Shown: positions 8,904 through 18,630, numbered from the stretch's first letter. The stretch is 64,000 bases of DNA from an uncultured Aquimarina sp. (GCA_947498785.1 CANMLS010000014.1:1-64000); one strand, 5' to 3'. Notes: a model not told the origin generated them from the letters alone. Translations and numbers: made by a program.

Positions 8904-9278
8904 ATGAATTTGTTATTTCAATCTAATACAAGCGACACTACTGTTGGAGTTGTTTTTGTTATTTTCATTATAGTTGGAGCTATATTTTATTTTATACCTT
9001 CTATTATTGCATTAATGCGAGGAAAAAGTAATACGGTAGCAATCATTGCTTTAAACTTATTTTTAGGATGGAGCATTGTGGGATGGGTAGTTTCTTTGGT
9101 TTGGAGTCTATCTAGTGAGGTATCTCCTGCTAGAATTGTTGTCAACCAGCCTTTACAAAAAACAAAAGAAGATGGTATTGATAAATTAACGAAGTTGAAA
9201 AAACTTCTAGATGAAGGTGCGATTACACAAGATGAGTTTGATCAACAAAAAGCTGTTCTCTTAAAAAGTAATCAATAA
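8904..9278 (+). CDS. Superinfection-immunity-like membrane protein with SHOCT domain
   Basis: 124 residues. Two membrane helices (about 14-37 and 44-68) contain the YFIPSIIALMRGKSNTVAIIALNLFLGWSIVGW pattern seen in the T4 Imm-like superinfection-immunity family, common in bacterial chromosomes. Residues 93-122 form a SHOCT motif (IDKLTKLKKLLDEGAITQDEFDQQKAVLL), a small C-terminal oligomerisation module. A role in phage immunity is not implied by the family name alone. Confidence 0.85.
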   Translation: MNLLFQSNTSDTTVGVVFVIFIIVGAIFYFIPSIIALMRGKSNTVAIIALNLFLGWSIVGWVVSLVWSLSSEVSPARIVVNQPLQKTKEDGIDKLTKLKKLLDEGAITQDEFDQQKAVLLKSNQ

Positions 9279-9525
9279 CTCAACTCAAAATCCGTTTTAG
9301 CCATCAAAATCTTTCTGGGTTTAACTTTATTTTGATATGATATTGAGGGGTTAATCTTGTTAATTTAACTGACAATTGTCTTGGCTTTGAAGGAATCAAT
9401 TTCTTAATAGCATTAATATTCACTAATAATTGACTATTTAGATACATTAACAAAAAAAATGATAAAGGCGTATCAAAATTCATTCAGAATATTATTAAGT
9501 ATCCAAAGCTTTAAAATAAATCAAA

Positions 9526-10278
9526 ATGAAGTTTAAAAATATACCTGTACTTTCTTTCATAGAAGATTTATATAATGAGCCCATATCCAGTGAGCGATTT
9601 AAAACCTATATCTCTAAACTTCAAGGAGAAACAAAAGGAGATTTGGATTTACCAATTGGTGGGTTTAACCCTATGGCCAAAGAACATGTACTTCAGAAAA
9701 TAAAGGAATTAAAAAATATCAATGCTGAAAAGTTAATTAAAGAAGTTACAGAAAACTTAAATACCAAATATGAAAATCAAAATTCAGAAGTCATTAAAAT
9801 TGTTTTAAATCTAGCCGATGATCTCAAGGGTGGGTGGACAAATCGGTATACGACAGATTTTGATAGTAAATTTAAATTAAATGCATTAGTAACCAGAAAA
9901 TTTTGTACACCATACTTCTGGACAAGCGAAAACTATAATGCAGCTATTATAAAACAAAGAACCTTAGAATATGTGTATCGTACAATATTTTGGTTAAACA
10001 ATTCAAAAATACAAACACTTGAGGATTATGTTAATCAAGAAATCTTTGTAAAACAGCGAACAACAAGTATTATTCAAATAGATAAGGATAAAAAATATGA
10101 TTTTATAAAAGTTTTCTATGAAGAGCACAAAGAAAAGGGTGACTACAGTATTTTATTCAACTTCTTTTATGGAGATCATGCTTCTGCTTCTTTGAATTAT
10201 CCACAATATGGAATTAAAGATGTTAATGGGTTTGAATATGCAGAAATGTTGGCTAGTAAAATCAAAACCAATATTTGA
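9526..10278 (+). CDS. Hypothetical cytosolic protein
   Basis: 250 residues, soluble, no signal peptide. A central segment GGWTNRYTTDFDSKFKLNAL followed by CTPYFWTSENY is distinctive, and the C-terminus is helical with GDHASASLNYPQYG. I do not recognise a family. It stands alone, separated by more than 200 bp on both sides. Confidence 0.7.
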   Translation: MKFKNIPVLSFIEDLYNEPISSERFKTYISKLQGETKGDLDLPIGGFNPMAKEHVLQKIKELKNINAEKLIKEVTENLNTKYENQNSEVIKIVLNLADDLKGGWTNRYTTDFDSKFKLNALVTRKFCTPYFWTSENYNAAIIKQRTLEYVYRTIFWLNNSKIQTLEDYVNQEIFVKQRTTSIIQIDKDKKYDFIKVFYEEHKEKGDYSILFNFFYGDHASASLNYPQYGIKDVNGFEYAEMLASKIKTNI

Positions 10279-10496
10279 CACAGATACTACAACTTAATAT
10301 AATACACATCATGTTGTCAATTTTTTAGGAATATAAAATATTGACAATTACAATTTCCTTTCGACTTAGCTCCCACACTACTTTTTTATTCTTTAAGAAA
10401 TAAAAAGTAATGAATGATAAAAATACTTTTGAAATAATGCAATAGATTTAAAAAGTATCGTCTTTATTAATGAAGACCTATCGAAATAGTTTTTAA

Positions 10497-11030
10497 ATGA
10501 CTTCGGAATCCGAAAACAACAAAAAACTCTCTGAGTTTTTTAGCAACGAATATCTTTCTCTTAAAGCTTATATCAATTCTAAGATAAAAGCTGAGGTGAA
10601 TCGTGATGCTGAGGATATTCTACAGGACGTAGCATTAAAATTGTTTTCTGGAGCCGATAGGTATTCCCCTATTAATAATGTGGCTGGTTTTGTATATCGC
10701 TCTATTAAAAACAAAATCATCGATGTGATGAGGTCTAATAAAAAATCAACTCTTTATAGAGATGAAAACGAAATTAGATTAGCAGAATTTGCTGAAGTAG
10801 TGTACGACATACAAGATAATTCGTACTCTGAACAAATGAAAAGTGAACTAAAAAAAACCATCTGGAACCTAAAACCTGTGTATCGTGATATCATCATAGC
10901 AATAGATTTTGAAGGATATACATACCGAGAGATTAGTCAAGAAACAGGAATCCCAGAAGGTACCTTGATGTCAAGACGACATAGAGCTATTTCATTATTG
11001 TATAAAAAAATTGAAACAAAAAAATTATAA
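10497..11030 (+). CDS. ECF-type RNA polymerase sigma factor
   Basis: 177 residues. The region-2 helix (RDAEDILQDVALKLF, then VAGFVYRSIKNKIIDVMR) binds core polymerase and the -10 element. The region-4 helix-turn-helix (YRDIIIAIDFEGYTYREISQETGIPEGTLMSRRHRAISLL) reads the -35 element. It is followed 15 bp later by a small membrane protein gene and then an HMA-like gene, a frequent Bacteroidota trio. The neighbours are probably targets or modulators. Confidence 0.9.
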   Translation: MTSESENNKKLSEFFSNEYLSLKAYINSKIKAEVNRDAEDILQDVALKLFSGADRYSPINNVAGFVYRSIKNKIIDVMRSNKKSTLYRDENEIRLAEFAEVVYDIQDNSYSEQMKSELKKTIWNLKPVYRDIIIAIDFEGYTYREISQETGIPEGTLMSRRHRAISLLYKKIETKKL

Positions 11031-11045
11031 TCTAAAATAAAAAAA

Positions 11046-11453
11046 ATGACAAATTTCTTTAAACATAAATTTAGAAGTAAATCCCTTGGAGAAATAGTAG
11101 GGTGGGTAATTTTAGGAGTACTAGCGGTTACGGGATTAGCAATTTTATTTGGTTTTGTTATTATGTGGCTTTGGAACTGGCTAATGCCAGTAATATTTGG
11201 ATTACCATTACTTACATATTGGCAAGCTGTTGGTTTATATATACTATTCAAAATTATTCTTGGGAGTTCTGGGAGTAGTGGCAAAAGTCATAATTCTTCT
11301 AAACGCTCAAAATCATATTGTGAAAAAGAATCTAAAAGCGAGTTTTTTAAATGGAAATACTATGATGATTTTTGGAAAGAAGAAGGAGATCGTGCATATA
11401 AGGAATATGTAGAACGTATAAACAACGAACCTAGTAGTGATCGCGAAGAATAA
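11046..11453 (+). CDS. Small membrane protein co-transcribed with sigma factor
   Basis: 135 residues with two transmembrane helices: GWVILGVLAVTGLAILFGFVIMWL at about 19-43, and a second at about 60-75 (WQAVGLYILFKIILG). The C-terminus is charged and hydrophilic (KWKYYDDFWKEEG). The MWLWNWLMPVIFGLP.LTYWQA pattern recurs beside ECF sigma genes in this phylum. It may signal envelope state to the sigma factor or be one of its products; no enzymatic motif is visible. Confidence 0.75.
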   Translation: MTNFFKHKFRSKSLGEIVGWVILGVLAVTGLAILFGFVIMWLWNWLMPVIFGLPLLTYWQAVGLYILFKIILGSSGSSGKSHNSSKRSKSYCEKESKSEFFKWKYYDDFWKEEGDRAYKEYVERINNEPSSDREE

Positions 11454-11511
11454 TCAATACGTTTTAGATTTAATACTTAAAATACATTACACTAATAGAT
11501 AAATTACAACC

Positions 11512-11730
11512 ATGAAATTGTTAATATTTAAAACAGATATTAAAACAAAGAAAAAAATTAAAACTATAAAACCTTTATTAAATGGCTTATCAACAATAAT
11601 CAATTGGTCTATAGATATCGAAGATATTGACAATGTGTTAAGGATTGAAACCTCTGAAAATTTAGATGAGAAGGATATCATAAACTTAGTAAAAACCAAT
11701 GGTTTCAATTGTGAAGTCTTAACTGATTAA
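11512..11730 (+). CDS. HMA-fold-like small protein lacking CXXC
   Basis: 72 residues with the beta-alpha-beta-beta-alpha-beta pattern of heavy-metal-associated domains (KLLIFKTDI..., then WSIDIEDIDNVLRIET, then INLVKTNGFNCEVL). The metal-binding CXXC is absent, so it may only use the fold for protein contacts. It follows the sigma factor and membrane protein genes by 58 bp. Confidence 0.65.
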   Translation: MKLLIFKTDIKTKKKIKTIKPLLNGLSTIINWSIDIEDIDNVLRIETSENLDEKDIINLVKTNGFNCEVLTD

Positions 11731-11879
11731 AAATTATGATGTGAAAAAGATAAACTTTAGCATAAAAAGGCCTCTAAAACAACAGGAATCTATGTAACCA
11801 ACTCAATATCAATTTATATAAGAAGTAGTATAATTCTAATTTCACTGAAAACAGGGAGATAAAAGGCATCGAACGTATT

Positions 11880-11887
11880 TATCTTTG
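11880..11887 (+). promoter_or_regulatory. TAnnTTTG -7 promoter element
   Basis: TATCTTTG lies 26 bp before the YwqG-like start codon and fits the Bacteroidota housekeeping -7 element. The upstream -33 element is not clear. Confidence 0.5.
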
Positions 11888-11913
11888 AAGTAAAATGATT
11901 TATAGGAAAAAAC

Positions 11914-12816
11914 ATGAGCTACTTAAAACAATTAATCATTGACGAGATAAAAGAATACGAATGGGATAAAATTGAAGGCGTAATTCAATCTATTATCCCA
12001 AATATCATTTTTTCGGTTGATGAACAAGAATCTGATCATCATTTAAAAAATTCTAGATTTGGAGGCCAACCCGCTGTTCCTTCTAATTTTGTGTGGCCAA
12101 TACAAGCATTAGGACAAAAAGCTCCAATGGCTTTCTTTTTTCAACTCAATTTTGAAGAAATAAAACCTTTTGACGTAGAGGGTAAATTTCCAGATAAAGG
12201 AATTTTATTATGTTTTGCTTCTGTTACAGATGATATCATGTGGGAATATGATGTTGAAGATGCTTTTAAAACATACTATTTTCCTGATTCTGAAAATCTC
12301 ATGTTTGCAGATATCCCAGAAATCATTCCTTCTGATCAACGATTAACACCTAGAACAATACATTTTAAAAGTAGTTTCCAACTTCCTAGGTATCCTTTCA
12401 ATTATGAGCTACTCGAAGATGACCTTATTTCTGAGGACGATGCCGATGGCATTGATCAAGTTGCTAATAATATGATGGATGATGCAATTAAAATTCAGAT
12501 GCATACAAAAATGGCAGCTCAGACAGGATTAAAACCTCCTACTCCAAAAAATGATTTGCATACGCTTTTTAGTCACAACTTATTATTAGGTGTTCCATTT
12601 TCAGTTCAACATACGATCTCAGAAGAATGGGCAGAACAACATTTTGGTGATGATGATAAAAGTGAAAATTATATAAATCTGATCTCTTTTGAAATGAAAG
12701 GTCATGAAGGTTATGGTTTTAGTTCTAATGGAGCTCACCTTTATCTTTGTATAGATAAAGATGATTTACAAAACAATGACTTTAGTAAAATCATAACATT
12801 AGTGCAAAACACGTAG
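11914..12816 (+). CDS. DUF1963 (YwqG-like) protein
   Basis: 300 residues. The family signature SRFGGQPAVPSNFVWP (about 46-61), then PMAFFFQLNFEEI and FPDKGILLCFASV, is intact. YwqG-like proteins are cytosolic beta-rich proteins of unknown function, often next to toxin or immunity-like genes elsewhere. Here it has its own promoter-like element and no operon partner. Confidence 0.85.
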   Translation: MSYLKQLIIDEIKEYEWDKIEGVIQSIIPNIIFSVDEQESDHHLKNSRFGGQPAVPSNFVWPIQALGQKAPMAFFFQLNFEEIKPFDVEGKFPDKGILLCFASVTDDIMWEYDVEDAFKTYYFPDSENLMFADIPEIIPSDQRLTPRTIHFKSSFQLPRYPFNYELLEDDLISEDDADGIDQVANNMMDDAIKIQMHTKMAAQTGLKPPTPKNDLHTLFSHNLLLGVPFSVQHTISEEWAEQHFGDDDKSENYINLISFEMKGHEGYGFSSNGAHLYLCIDKDDLQNNDFSKIITLVQNT

Positions 12817-12933
12817 AAATCATATTATTAGATACTGACCTTACAAACATTTAATAAACTAATTATAAATCCTTACATCCGTTCGCTTAATTACCTTAAA
12901 AACATTCCTTAGATTAGCGTTAAAAGAGTATTG

Positions 12934-12941
12934 TATCTTTG
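12934..12941 (+). promoter_or_regulatory. TAnnTTTG -7 element before modA
   Basis: TATCTTTG lies 43 bp before the modA ATG and would drive the four-gene molybdate operon. No obvious ModE-type palindrome was seen. Confidence 0.5.
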
Positions 12942-12984
12942 GCAGAAGAAATTATCTATATTTTCTTCTATCAAAACATAAAAA

Positions 12985-13800
12985 ATGAGGAATCAATTTA
13001 AGGTAACTTCTTTGAAAATAAAATGGGCAAACATACTTAAATATGTGTTTTTAGCTTATGCTTTATTCATGGTCTCCGCTTGTGATCACCAAAAAAATGA
13101 TCATAATAAAGTTACTATTGCTGTAGCTTCTAATATGCGATATGCCATAGAGGATATTACCAAAAAATTCACAAAAAAAACAGGTGTAGCTTGCGAATTG
13201 ATTATTAGTTCTTCAGGAAAATTAACAGCTCAAATCAAAGAGGGAGCTCCTTATCACATTTTTATTTCTGCAAACATGAAATATCCTAATGACTTATTCG
13301 CTAGTGATTTTACAACCAAAAAACCAGAAATTTATGCACATGGAAAATTAGTGATATGGACCATGAATAATGATATACCCCCTTCATTACAAACACTTAC
13401 AAACAAAAAAATCAAGCATATTGCATTAGCAAACCCTAAGACGGCTCCTTATGGGACTTCAGCAATAGAAGTACTAAAGCATTATGGTCTTTATAATAAT
13501 CTAAAGCACAAATTGGTTTTTGGAGAAAGTATATCACAAACCAATCAATTTATTGTTTCAAAATCTGCAGAAATTGGTTTTACATCAAAATCAGTAGTAT
13601 TATCTTCTGCTATGAAAAATAAAGGAAATTGGGTTGACATTAATAAAGCTGTATATTCACCCATAACCCAAGGCGTAGTTATGATCAAACAAAAAGATAT
13701 TAATACTACTAATATTAAGGAATTTTACAATTTCTTATTCTCTTCTGAAGCGAGAGAAATTCTGGAAGATTATGGGTATGATGTAAACATTGATAAATGA
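12985..13800 (+). CDS. modA: Molybdate ABC transporter substrate-binding lipoprotein
   Basis: 271 residues, with a hydrophobic leader ending in the lipobox VSAC. The mature domain has the ModA hallmarks: VTIAVASNMRYAIEDI (oxyanion-binding Ser near the start), LIISSSGKLTAQIKEGAPYHIFIS, and IALANPKTAPYGTSAIEVLKHYG. It captures molybdate or tungstate at the outer face of the inner membrane and hands it to ModB. It overlaps the next gene by 4 nt (ATGA). Confidence 0.92.
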   Translation: MRNQFKVTSLKIKWANILKYVFLAYALFMVSACDHQKNDHNKVTIAVASNMRYAIEDITKKFTKKTGVACELIISSSGKLTAQIKEGAPYHIFISANMKYPNDLFASDFTTKKPEIYAHGKLVIWTMNNDIPPSLQTLTNKKIKHIALANPKTAPYGTSAIEVLKHYGLYNNLKHKLVFGESISQTNQFIVSKSAEIGFTSKSVVLSSAMKNKGNWVDINKAVYSPITQGVVMIKQKDINTTNIKEFYNFLFSSEAREILEDYGYDVNIDK

Positions 13801-14195
13801 ATATTCTCAAAGGAAAAATAACAGCTATTAAAGCCAATGGAACTCTTTCATTAGTGGAGATTTATGTTGATAATACACCTTTCAAAACTATTGTTGTAGA
13901 AACACCAGACACAGCTTCTTATTTAACAAAAGGAAATATTGTCAAGGTTATTTTTAAAGAAACAGAAGTTATCATTGGCAAGGGTGTAGAACATGCTGTA
14001 AGTATGCAAAACAAAGTAATCGGCAAAATTATTACGATAGAAAACGGAGAATTATTAAGCAAACTTACCATTAATATAGGTATAGATAATATAGTATCCA
14101 TAATTACTAAAAATGCAGTTGATGAATTACAACTTAGTGTAGATGAAGAAATAACAGCGATGATCAAGACAAATGAAATAATGTTATCAGAATGA
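13797..14195 (+). CDS. Di-Mop (TOBE) molybdate-binding protein
   Basis: 132 residues formed by two Mop/TOBE repeats of about 65 residues (NILKGKITAIKANGTLSLVEIYVDNT, and NKVIGKIITIENGELLSKLTINIG). This matches stand-alone molbindins that store or sense molybdate in the cytoplasm. It sits between modA and modB with ATGA overlaps at both ends, so it is produced in step with the transporter. In other bacteria this module is fused to ModC or ModE; the ModC here has a reduced C-terminal domain. Confidence 0.88.
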   Translation: MNILKGKITAIKANGTLSLVEIYVDNTPFKTIVVETPDTASYLTKGNIVKVIFKETEVIIGKGVEHAVSMQNKVIGKIITIENGELLSKLTINIGIDNIVSIITKNAVDELQLSVDEEITAMIKTNEIMLSE

Positions 14196-14866
14196 TGGAT
14201 TGGCAGCCTTTATTATTAACGTTTAAGTTAGCTTTTGTGACAACACTTTTGTTATTGGTTGTTTCTATCCCGCTTTCGTATTGGTTAGCCTATTCAAAAT
14301 CTTGGTTCAAACCAATAATCGAAACTTTAGTAAGTATGCCTCTTGTCTTACCTCCAACGGTTTTGGGATTCTATTTATTAGTTGTTTTCAGCCCATCAAG
14401 TACTCTTGGCAATTGGCTTAATGAATACCTAGGAATACAATTTATTTTTTCATTTCAAGGTTTGGTTCTAGCCTCTGTCTTATATAGTCTACCTTTTATG
14501 GTTCATCCTATACAAGCTGGGTTTTCAAATTTATCATCAAACATCTCAGAAGCATCTTATGTTTTGGGAAAATCAAAAACCACAACACTTTTTAAAGTTC
14601 TTCTTCCTAATATAAAACCTTCATTACTCACAGGAATTGTTCTTGCTTTTGCTCATACTATTGGAGAATTTGGGGTTGTATTAATGATTGGAGGAAATAT
14701 ACCTGGTAAAACCAAAGTAGCTTCGATTGCGATCTACGATGAAGTCGAAGCACTTAATTATTCTACGGCAAACTGGTATTCTTTTATTTTGTTTCTCATT
14801 AGTTTTTGCATACTACTAATGGTATATCTGATTAATGGAGGTCATTTAAAAAGATTCTGGAAATGA
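14192..14866 (+). CDS. modB: Molybdate ABC transporter permease
   Basis: 224 residues with five to six membrane helices. The cytoplasmic EAA loop reads EASYVLGKSKTTTLFKVLLPNIKPSLLTG, and FAHTIGEFGVVLMIGGNIPGKT is the ModB signature. Two adjacent ATGs (14192, 14195) are possible starts; both overlap the upstream stop. It forms the translocation channel with ModC. Confidence 0.94.
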   Translation: MMDWQPLLLTFKLAFVTTLLLLVVSIPLSYWLAYSKSWFKPIIETLVSMPLVLPPTVLGFYLLVVFSPSSTLGNWLNEYLGIQFIFSFQGLVLASVLYSLPFMVHPIQAGFSNLSSNISEASYVLGKSKTTTLFKVLLPNIKPSLLTGIVLAFAHTIGEFGVVLMIGGNIPGKTKVASIAIYDEVEALNYSTANWYSFILFLISFCILLMVYLINGGHLKRFWK

Positions 14867-15756
14867 TACATATTGCATTACAAAAAAAATTAACAGCAGT
14901 CGACGGAGAAATGCTTCTTGATGTAGATTTTACTTTGAAACAAGGAAAATTAACTACATTATATGGAGAATCGGGAGTTGGAAAAACATCTATTTTTAGA
15001 ATAATTGCAGGATTATTAAAAGCCGACAAAGGGTTAATTTCTGTTCAACAAAAAACATGGTTAGATACCGAACAAAAAATATGTCTTAAACCTCAACAAC
15101 GAAAAATAGGATTTGTTTTTCAGGATTATGCCTTATTCCCAAACATGACCGTAAAAGAAAATCTCTTTTTTGCATTAGAGAAAGGACAGGACAAACAAAT
15201 TATTGATCAGTTAATTGCTATTATAGAATTAGGGAATCTAGAAAATAGAAAACCTCAACACCTTTCTGGAGGTCAAAAACAACGTGTTGCATTAGCCAGA
15301 GCAATGGTTAGAAAGCCCGATATCTTATTATTGGACGAGCCACTTTCTGCATTGGATCCAAAAATGCGTGCAAAACTACAGGATTATATTCTAGAAGTAC
15401 ACAAGCAATTTAAATTAACCACCCTTCTCATCAGTCATGATATAGGCGAAGTTGTAAAAATGTCTGATCATGTGATAATTCTCAAAAACGGGAAAATTAC
15501 CGAACAAGGAATTCCTATTGATATATTCACAAATAAACGAGTAAGTGGGAAATTTCAGTTTTCTGGAGAAATCATTCAGATACAAAAGGAAGATCTCGTT
15601 TATATTGTTACAGTATTAATAGAAGTTAATTTTGTTAAAGTAGTTGCTCAAGAAGATGAAATAAAGAATCTTACTGTTGGGGATAAGGTTATTGTTGCTT
15701 CCAAAGCATTTAATCCTATCTTATATAAAATAGATCTGTCAAATGAAACCACATAA
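14863..15756 (+). CDS. modC: Molybdate ABC transporter ATPase
   Basis: 297 residues: Walker A GESGVGKTS (about 37-45), Q-loop VFQDYALFP, signature LSGGQKQRVALARA, Walker B ILLLDEPLSALD and switch ISHDIGE. A C-terminal TOBE-like region (about 230-297) remains. It overlaps modB by 4 nt and ends the operon. Confidence 0.93.
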   Translation: MIHIALQKKLTAVDGEMLLDVDFTLKQGKLTTLYGESGVGKTSIFRIIAGLLKADKGLISVQQKTWLDTEQKICLKPQQRKIGFVFQDYALFPNMTVKENLFFALEKGQDKQIIDQLIAIIELGNLENRKPQHLSGGQKQRVALARAMVRKPDILLLDEPLSALDPKMRAKLQDYILEVHKQFKLTTLLISHDIGEVVKMSDHVIILKNGKITEQGIPIDIFTNKRVSGKFQFSGEIIQIQKEDLVYIVTVLIEVNFVKVVAQEDEIKNLTVGDKVIVASKAFNPILYKIDLSNETT

Positions 15757-15804
15757 ACATAAAGTATGACTAAGTTCTAAAAACTAATACTGTTATCAGA
15801 GACA

Positions 15805-16554
15805 ATGAAATATCAGGAATATACTCCCACAAATACATTAGAAAACATCATTGATTCTTATTGGTTAATAAAGGATTTAAATCAGTTTGAACATCAAAGA
15901 GTTTTGCCAGATGGTTGCTCTGATCTAATATTTAACCTTGGTAAAGCCACCAGCTCTATTCCTAAAGAAACAATTGTAATATCAGGAATGATGACTACAT
16001 TCTTAGATATTTCATTAGATAATGATTCTGAATTATTAGGTATTCGTTTTAAACCGGGGCAATTAAGTAAATTAACCTCTCATCCTTTATTTGAAATTAA
16101 AAACAAAACTATAGAAGCTTCAGAATTGATTCCTTCACTTGATATAGAGAAATTAGAAGAATTAGAGAGTCAAAAAAGCCTTAAGAATAGATTAAAATAT
16201 ATTGAACATATTATATATCAAATTATCAATAATAATAAAAAACCGAATGATCCATTGATAACTTCTGTTACAGATTTCATTTTACATTCTTCAGAATCGG
16301 TTAATATAGAAAAACTTGCAAAGAGATTTAATATTAGTTTACGTCAACTGGAAAGAAAGTTTAAACACAATGTTGGAGTAACCATGAAAGAATTTACACG
16401 AATCACCAGATTTAATCAAACAAAAAAAAATATCTCAGACAATCCAGATCAGAGTCTCTTACATATAGCCTTTGATTTTGGTTATTATGACCACTCGCAT
16501 CTAACAAATGAATTTAGACATTTTTCAGGGCAAATTCCTTCCGATTTTAGATAA
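15805..16554 (+). CDS. AraC-family regulator with DUF6597 domain
   Basis: 249 residues. The N-terminal ligand-like domain opens YTPTNTLENIIDSYWLIKD, then VLPDGCSDLIFNLG, as in DUF6597 regulators. The C-terminal AraC helix-turn-helix pair covers about 150-249 (FNISLRQLERKFKHNVGVTMKEFTRITRF, FGYYDHSHLTNEFRHFSGQIPSDF). It lies 72 bp before a VOC-fold gene, a plausible target. Confidence 0.9.
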   Translation: MKYQEYTPTNTLENIIDSYWLIKDLNQFEHQRVLPDGCSDLIFNLGKATSSIPKETIVISGMMTTFLDISLDNDSELLGIRFKPGQLSKLTSHPLFEIKNKTIEASELIPSLDIEKLEELESQKSLKNRLKYIEHIIYQIINNNKKPNDPLITSVTDFILHSSESVNIEKLAKRFNISLRQLERKFKHNVGVTMKEFTRITRFNQTKKNISDNPDQSLLHIAFDFGYYDHSHLTNEFRHFSGQIPSDFR

Positions 16555-16626
16555 TGTCGTTTTTTTCCAAAGTATCTTTTTTCCATTGATTATATTTTTA
16601 CTTTTTTAATAACAAAAAGATAGATT

Positions 16627-17016
16627 ATGATATTACAATCATTAACGCCAAATCTTATGGTGAAAGATGTAAACCTAACATTAGATTATTATATTAATAT
16701 TTTAGGTTTTGAATTGTTACAAACAGTTCCCGAAAAAGGAATATTAGACTGGGCATTTGTAAAATTAGGAGAGGTTAAAATAATGATCCAAAAAGAAACC
16801 TCTATACAATTAGAATACAAAGAACTTAAACAGTACAAAAGTGGAGGTGCATTAACATTTTACATTAAAGTTAAGGGCTTGCAAAAATGGTATGAAACCA
16901 TAAAAGACAAGACCAATGTTATAAAATCAATGCATAAAACATTTTATGGTGCTAATGAGTTTGCAATAATAGATCTCAATGGATTTATCCTTACTTTTTC
17001 TGATATTCTCGAATAA
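16627..17016 (+). CDS. VOC-family (glyoxalase/bleomycin-resistance fold) protein
   Basis: 129 residues. Opening LTPNLMVKDVNLTLDYYINILGFELLQTVP and the late EFAIIDLNGFILTF strand give the paired beta-alpha-beta-beta-beta fold. The late Glu of metal-dependent members is replaced around DLNGF, so a ligand-binding rather than a catalytic role is possible. Confidence 0.85.
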   Translation: MILQSLTPNLMVKDVNLTLDYYINILGFELLQTVPEKGILDWAFVKLGEVKIMIQKETSIQLEYKELKQYKSGGALTFYIKVKGLQKWYETIKDKTNVIKSMHKTFYGANEFAIIDLNGFILTFSDILE

Positions 17017-17094
17017 GAGGAAACTTTTTTTGGTAAGATGAGCTCATCCAAATCCTGTCACCAATAAGAACATTTTATTCTAAGAAATTGACAT

Positions 17095-17102
17095 TATATT
17101 TG
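17095..17102 (+). promoter_or_regulatory. TAnnTTTG -7 element before the monooxygenase
   Basis: TATATTTG is 26 bp upstream of the ATG at 17129 and fits the phylum consensus. No strong -33 element was seen. Confidence 0.5.
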
Positions 17103-17128
17103 TAGGCAATTTAACCTAAACAATAGAT

Positions 17129-18286
17129 ATGATATCAATAATTGGTGCAGGAATTGGTGGGCTTACCACAGCTTTAGCTTTTGAAAAATTAGGAATCGAA
17201 TATCATATATATGAAAAAGCTCCAGAACTAAAAGAAGTTGGTGCTGGTATTTGGATGCCCCCAAACGCGCTTCAGGTTATTGAATGGATCAATCCTAGTA
17301 TCCTAAAAGATGTTCAACTTCAGGGAAATTCTATAGATAGAATTACATTAGCAGACCTACAATTAAACCCTATTTCTGATACCGATCAAAGTTTTGCAAA
17401 AGAACAATTCGGTTTTTCTACAATTGCAATTCATCGCGCTAAACTACAACAACTGTTACTTAAAAATATTCCCAAAGAAAAAGTAACCATGGGAAAAGCT
17501 TTTAAAAGTTATACTTCTCTAAGCGATAAAAAGATCAAAATTTTATTCGAAGATGATTCACAAACTACTACAACATATCTTATTGGCGCAGATGGCATTC
17601 ACTCTAAGGTAAGATCTCAGCTTTTTCCAAAAAGCGAATTACGGTACTCTGGGCAAACTTGCTGGAGAGGAGTTGCAGCATATGAAATGAATTCTACTTT
17701 TGATCATAATGGAATAGAAATGTGGGGAAATCAGTTAAGGTTTGGAATCTCAAGATTGCAAAAGAATCAAGTATATTGGTTTGCCGTTGCGTTAAGTGAG
17801 CCTAATTTGAAAGATGATAGATTATTTTTAAAAGATAACCTCATAGATTTATTTTCTGATTTTCATGCAGAAGTTATTCAACTTATAAAACATACACCGA
17901 CTGAAAAAATTATCAGAACAGATCTTAATGATTTAAAAACTTTGAAAACCTGGCATCATCATAATATATGTTTAATTGGGGATGCTGCTCATGGCATGAC
18001 TCCTAATCTTGGACAAGGAGGTTCACAAGCTATTGAAGATGCATATTATCTATCGAATCTAATCGCATCACAAAAAGATATTATTCAGGCATTTTCAGAA
18101 TTCTATAGATTAAGATCTAAAAAAGTAAATTCGATAGTAGCACAATCCTGGAAAATGGGTAAAATTGGTAACATTAAATATGGTAGTAGAATTAGAAATT
18201 TTATGCTAAAAAGTATTCCTCCTTCTAAGCTTAAAAAACAAATGATATCATTATACAGTATTGACAAAACCATATCTGGTAAATGA
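17129..18286 (+). CDS. FAD-dependent aromatic-ring-type monooxygenase
   Basis: 385 residues. The nucleotide-binding GAGIGG is at 7-12, the GADGIHSKVR (DG motif) near 155, and LIGDAAHGMTPNLGQGGSQAIEDA (GD motif) near 285-310. This is the group A flavoprotein hydroxylase layout (UbiH/salicylate hydroxylase/TetX-like). The substrate is unknown. It is a single-gene unit with its own promoter-like element. Confidence 0.92.
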   Translation: MISIIGAGIGGLTTALAFEKLGIEYHIYEKAPELKEVGAGIWMPPNALQVIEWINPSILKDVQLQGNSIDRITLADLQLNPISDTDQSFAKEQFGFSTIAIHRAKLQQLLLKNIPKEKVTMGKAFKSYTSLSDKKIKILFEDDSQTTTTYLIGADGIHSKVRSQLFPKSELRYSGQTCWRGVAAYEMNSTFDHNGIEMWGNQLRFGISRLQKNQVYWFAVALSEPNLKDDRLFLKDNLIDLFSDFHAEVIQLIKHTPTEKIIRTDLNDLKTLKTWHHHNICLIGDAAHGMTPNLGQGGSQAIEDAYYLSNLIASQKDIIQAFSEFYRLRSKKVNSIVAQSWKMGKIGNIKYGSRIRNFMLKSIPPSKLKKQMISLYSIDKTISGK

Positions 18287-18630
18287 TCAATTCCTAATCA
18301 CACATTTTTTTTAGCTTCACTATTTTTATTTTTATATTCATAGATAAGTACGCATACGGTATATGTACTTCTAACCCCCTATTTTACTTCGATTCTAAGA
18401 AAGCAGCCTCTACATTTGCCTCATCAATTAACTAGTATTAATTAAACCCGTTTTATGTATTAGAACTTCGTGATGAAGCTTTGAAATACCATAAATACTG
18501 ATGTTTTCTTAATTTCTGCATAACACTGTTATGGTGAAATTAAAAAATATAGTGAAGCACCAGTATTTGCAGTAGTTCAAAGATGTAATAGATTTTTTAA
18601 TGCATAATGTGGGTTAAAGTAAAGAAACAT
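18287..18630. other. Intergenic region with an imperfect inverted repeat
   Basis: About 340 bases without a supported gene. AGTACGCATAC and GTATATGTACT (18348-18370) form an inverted repeat with two mismatches and a one-base centre. It could be an operator, but no partner is known. Confidence 0.4.

Noticed and set aside
8904..9278. Superinfection-immunity-like protein as part of a defence system
   Set aside because: The family is widespread in chromosomes and here has no defence-gene neighbours.
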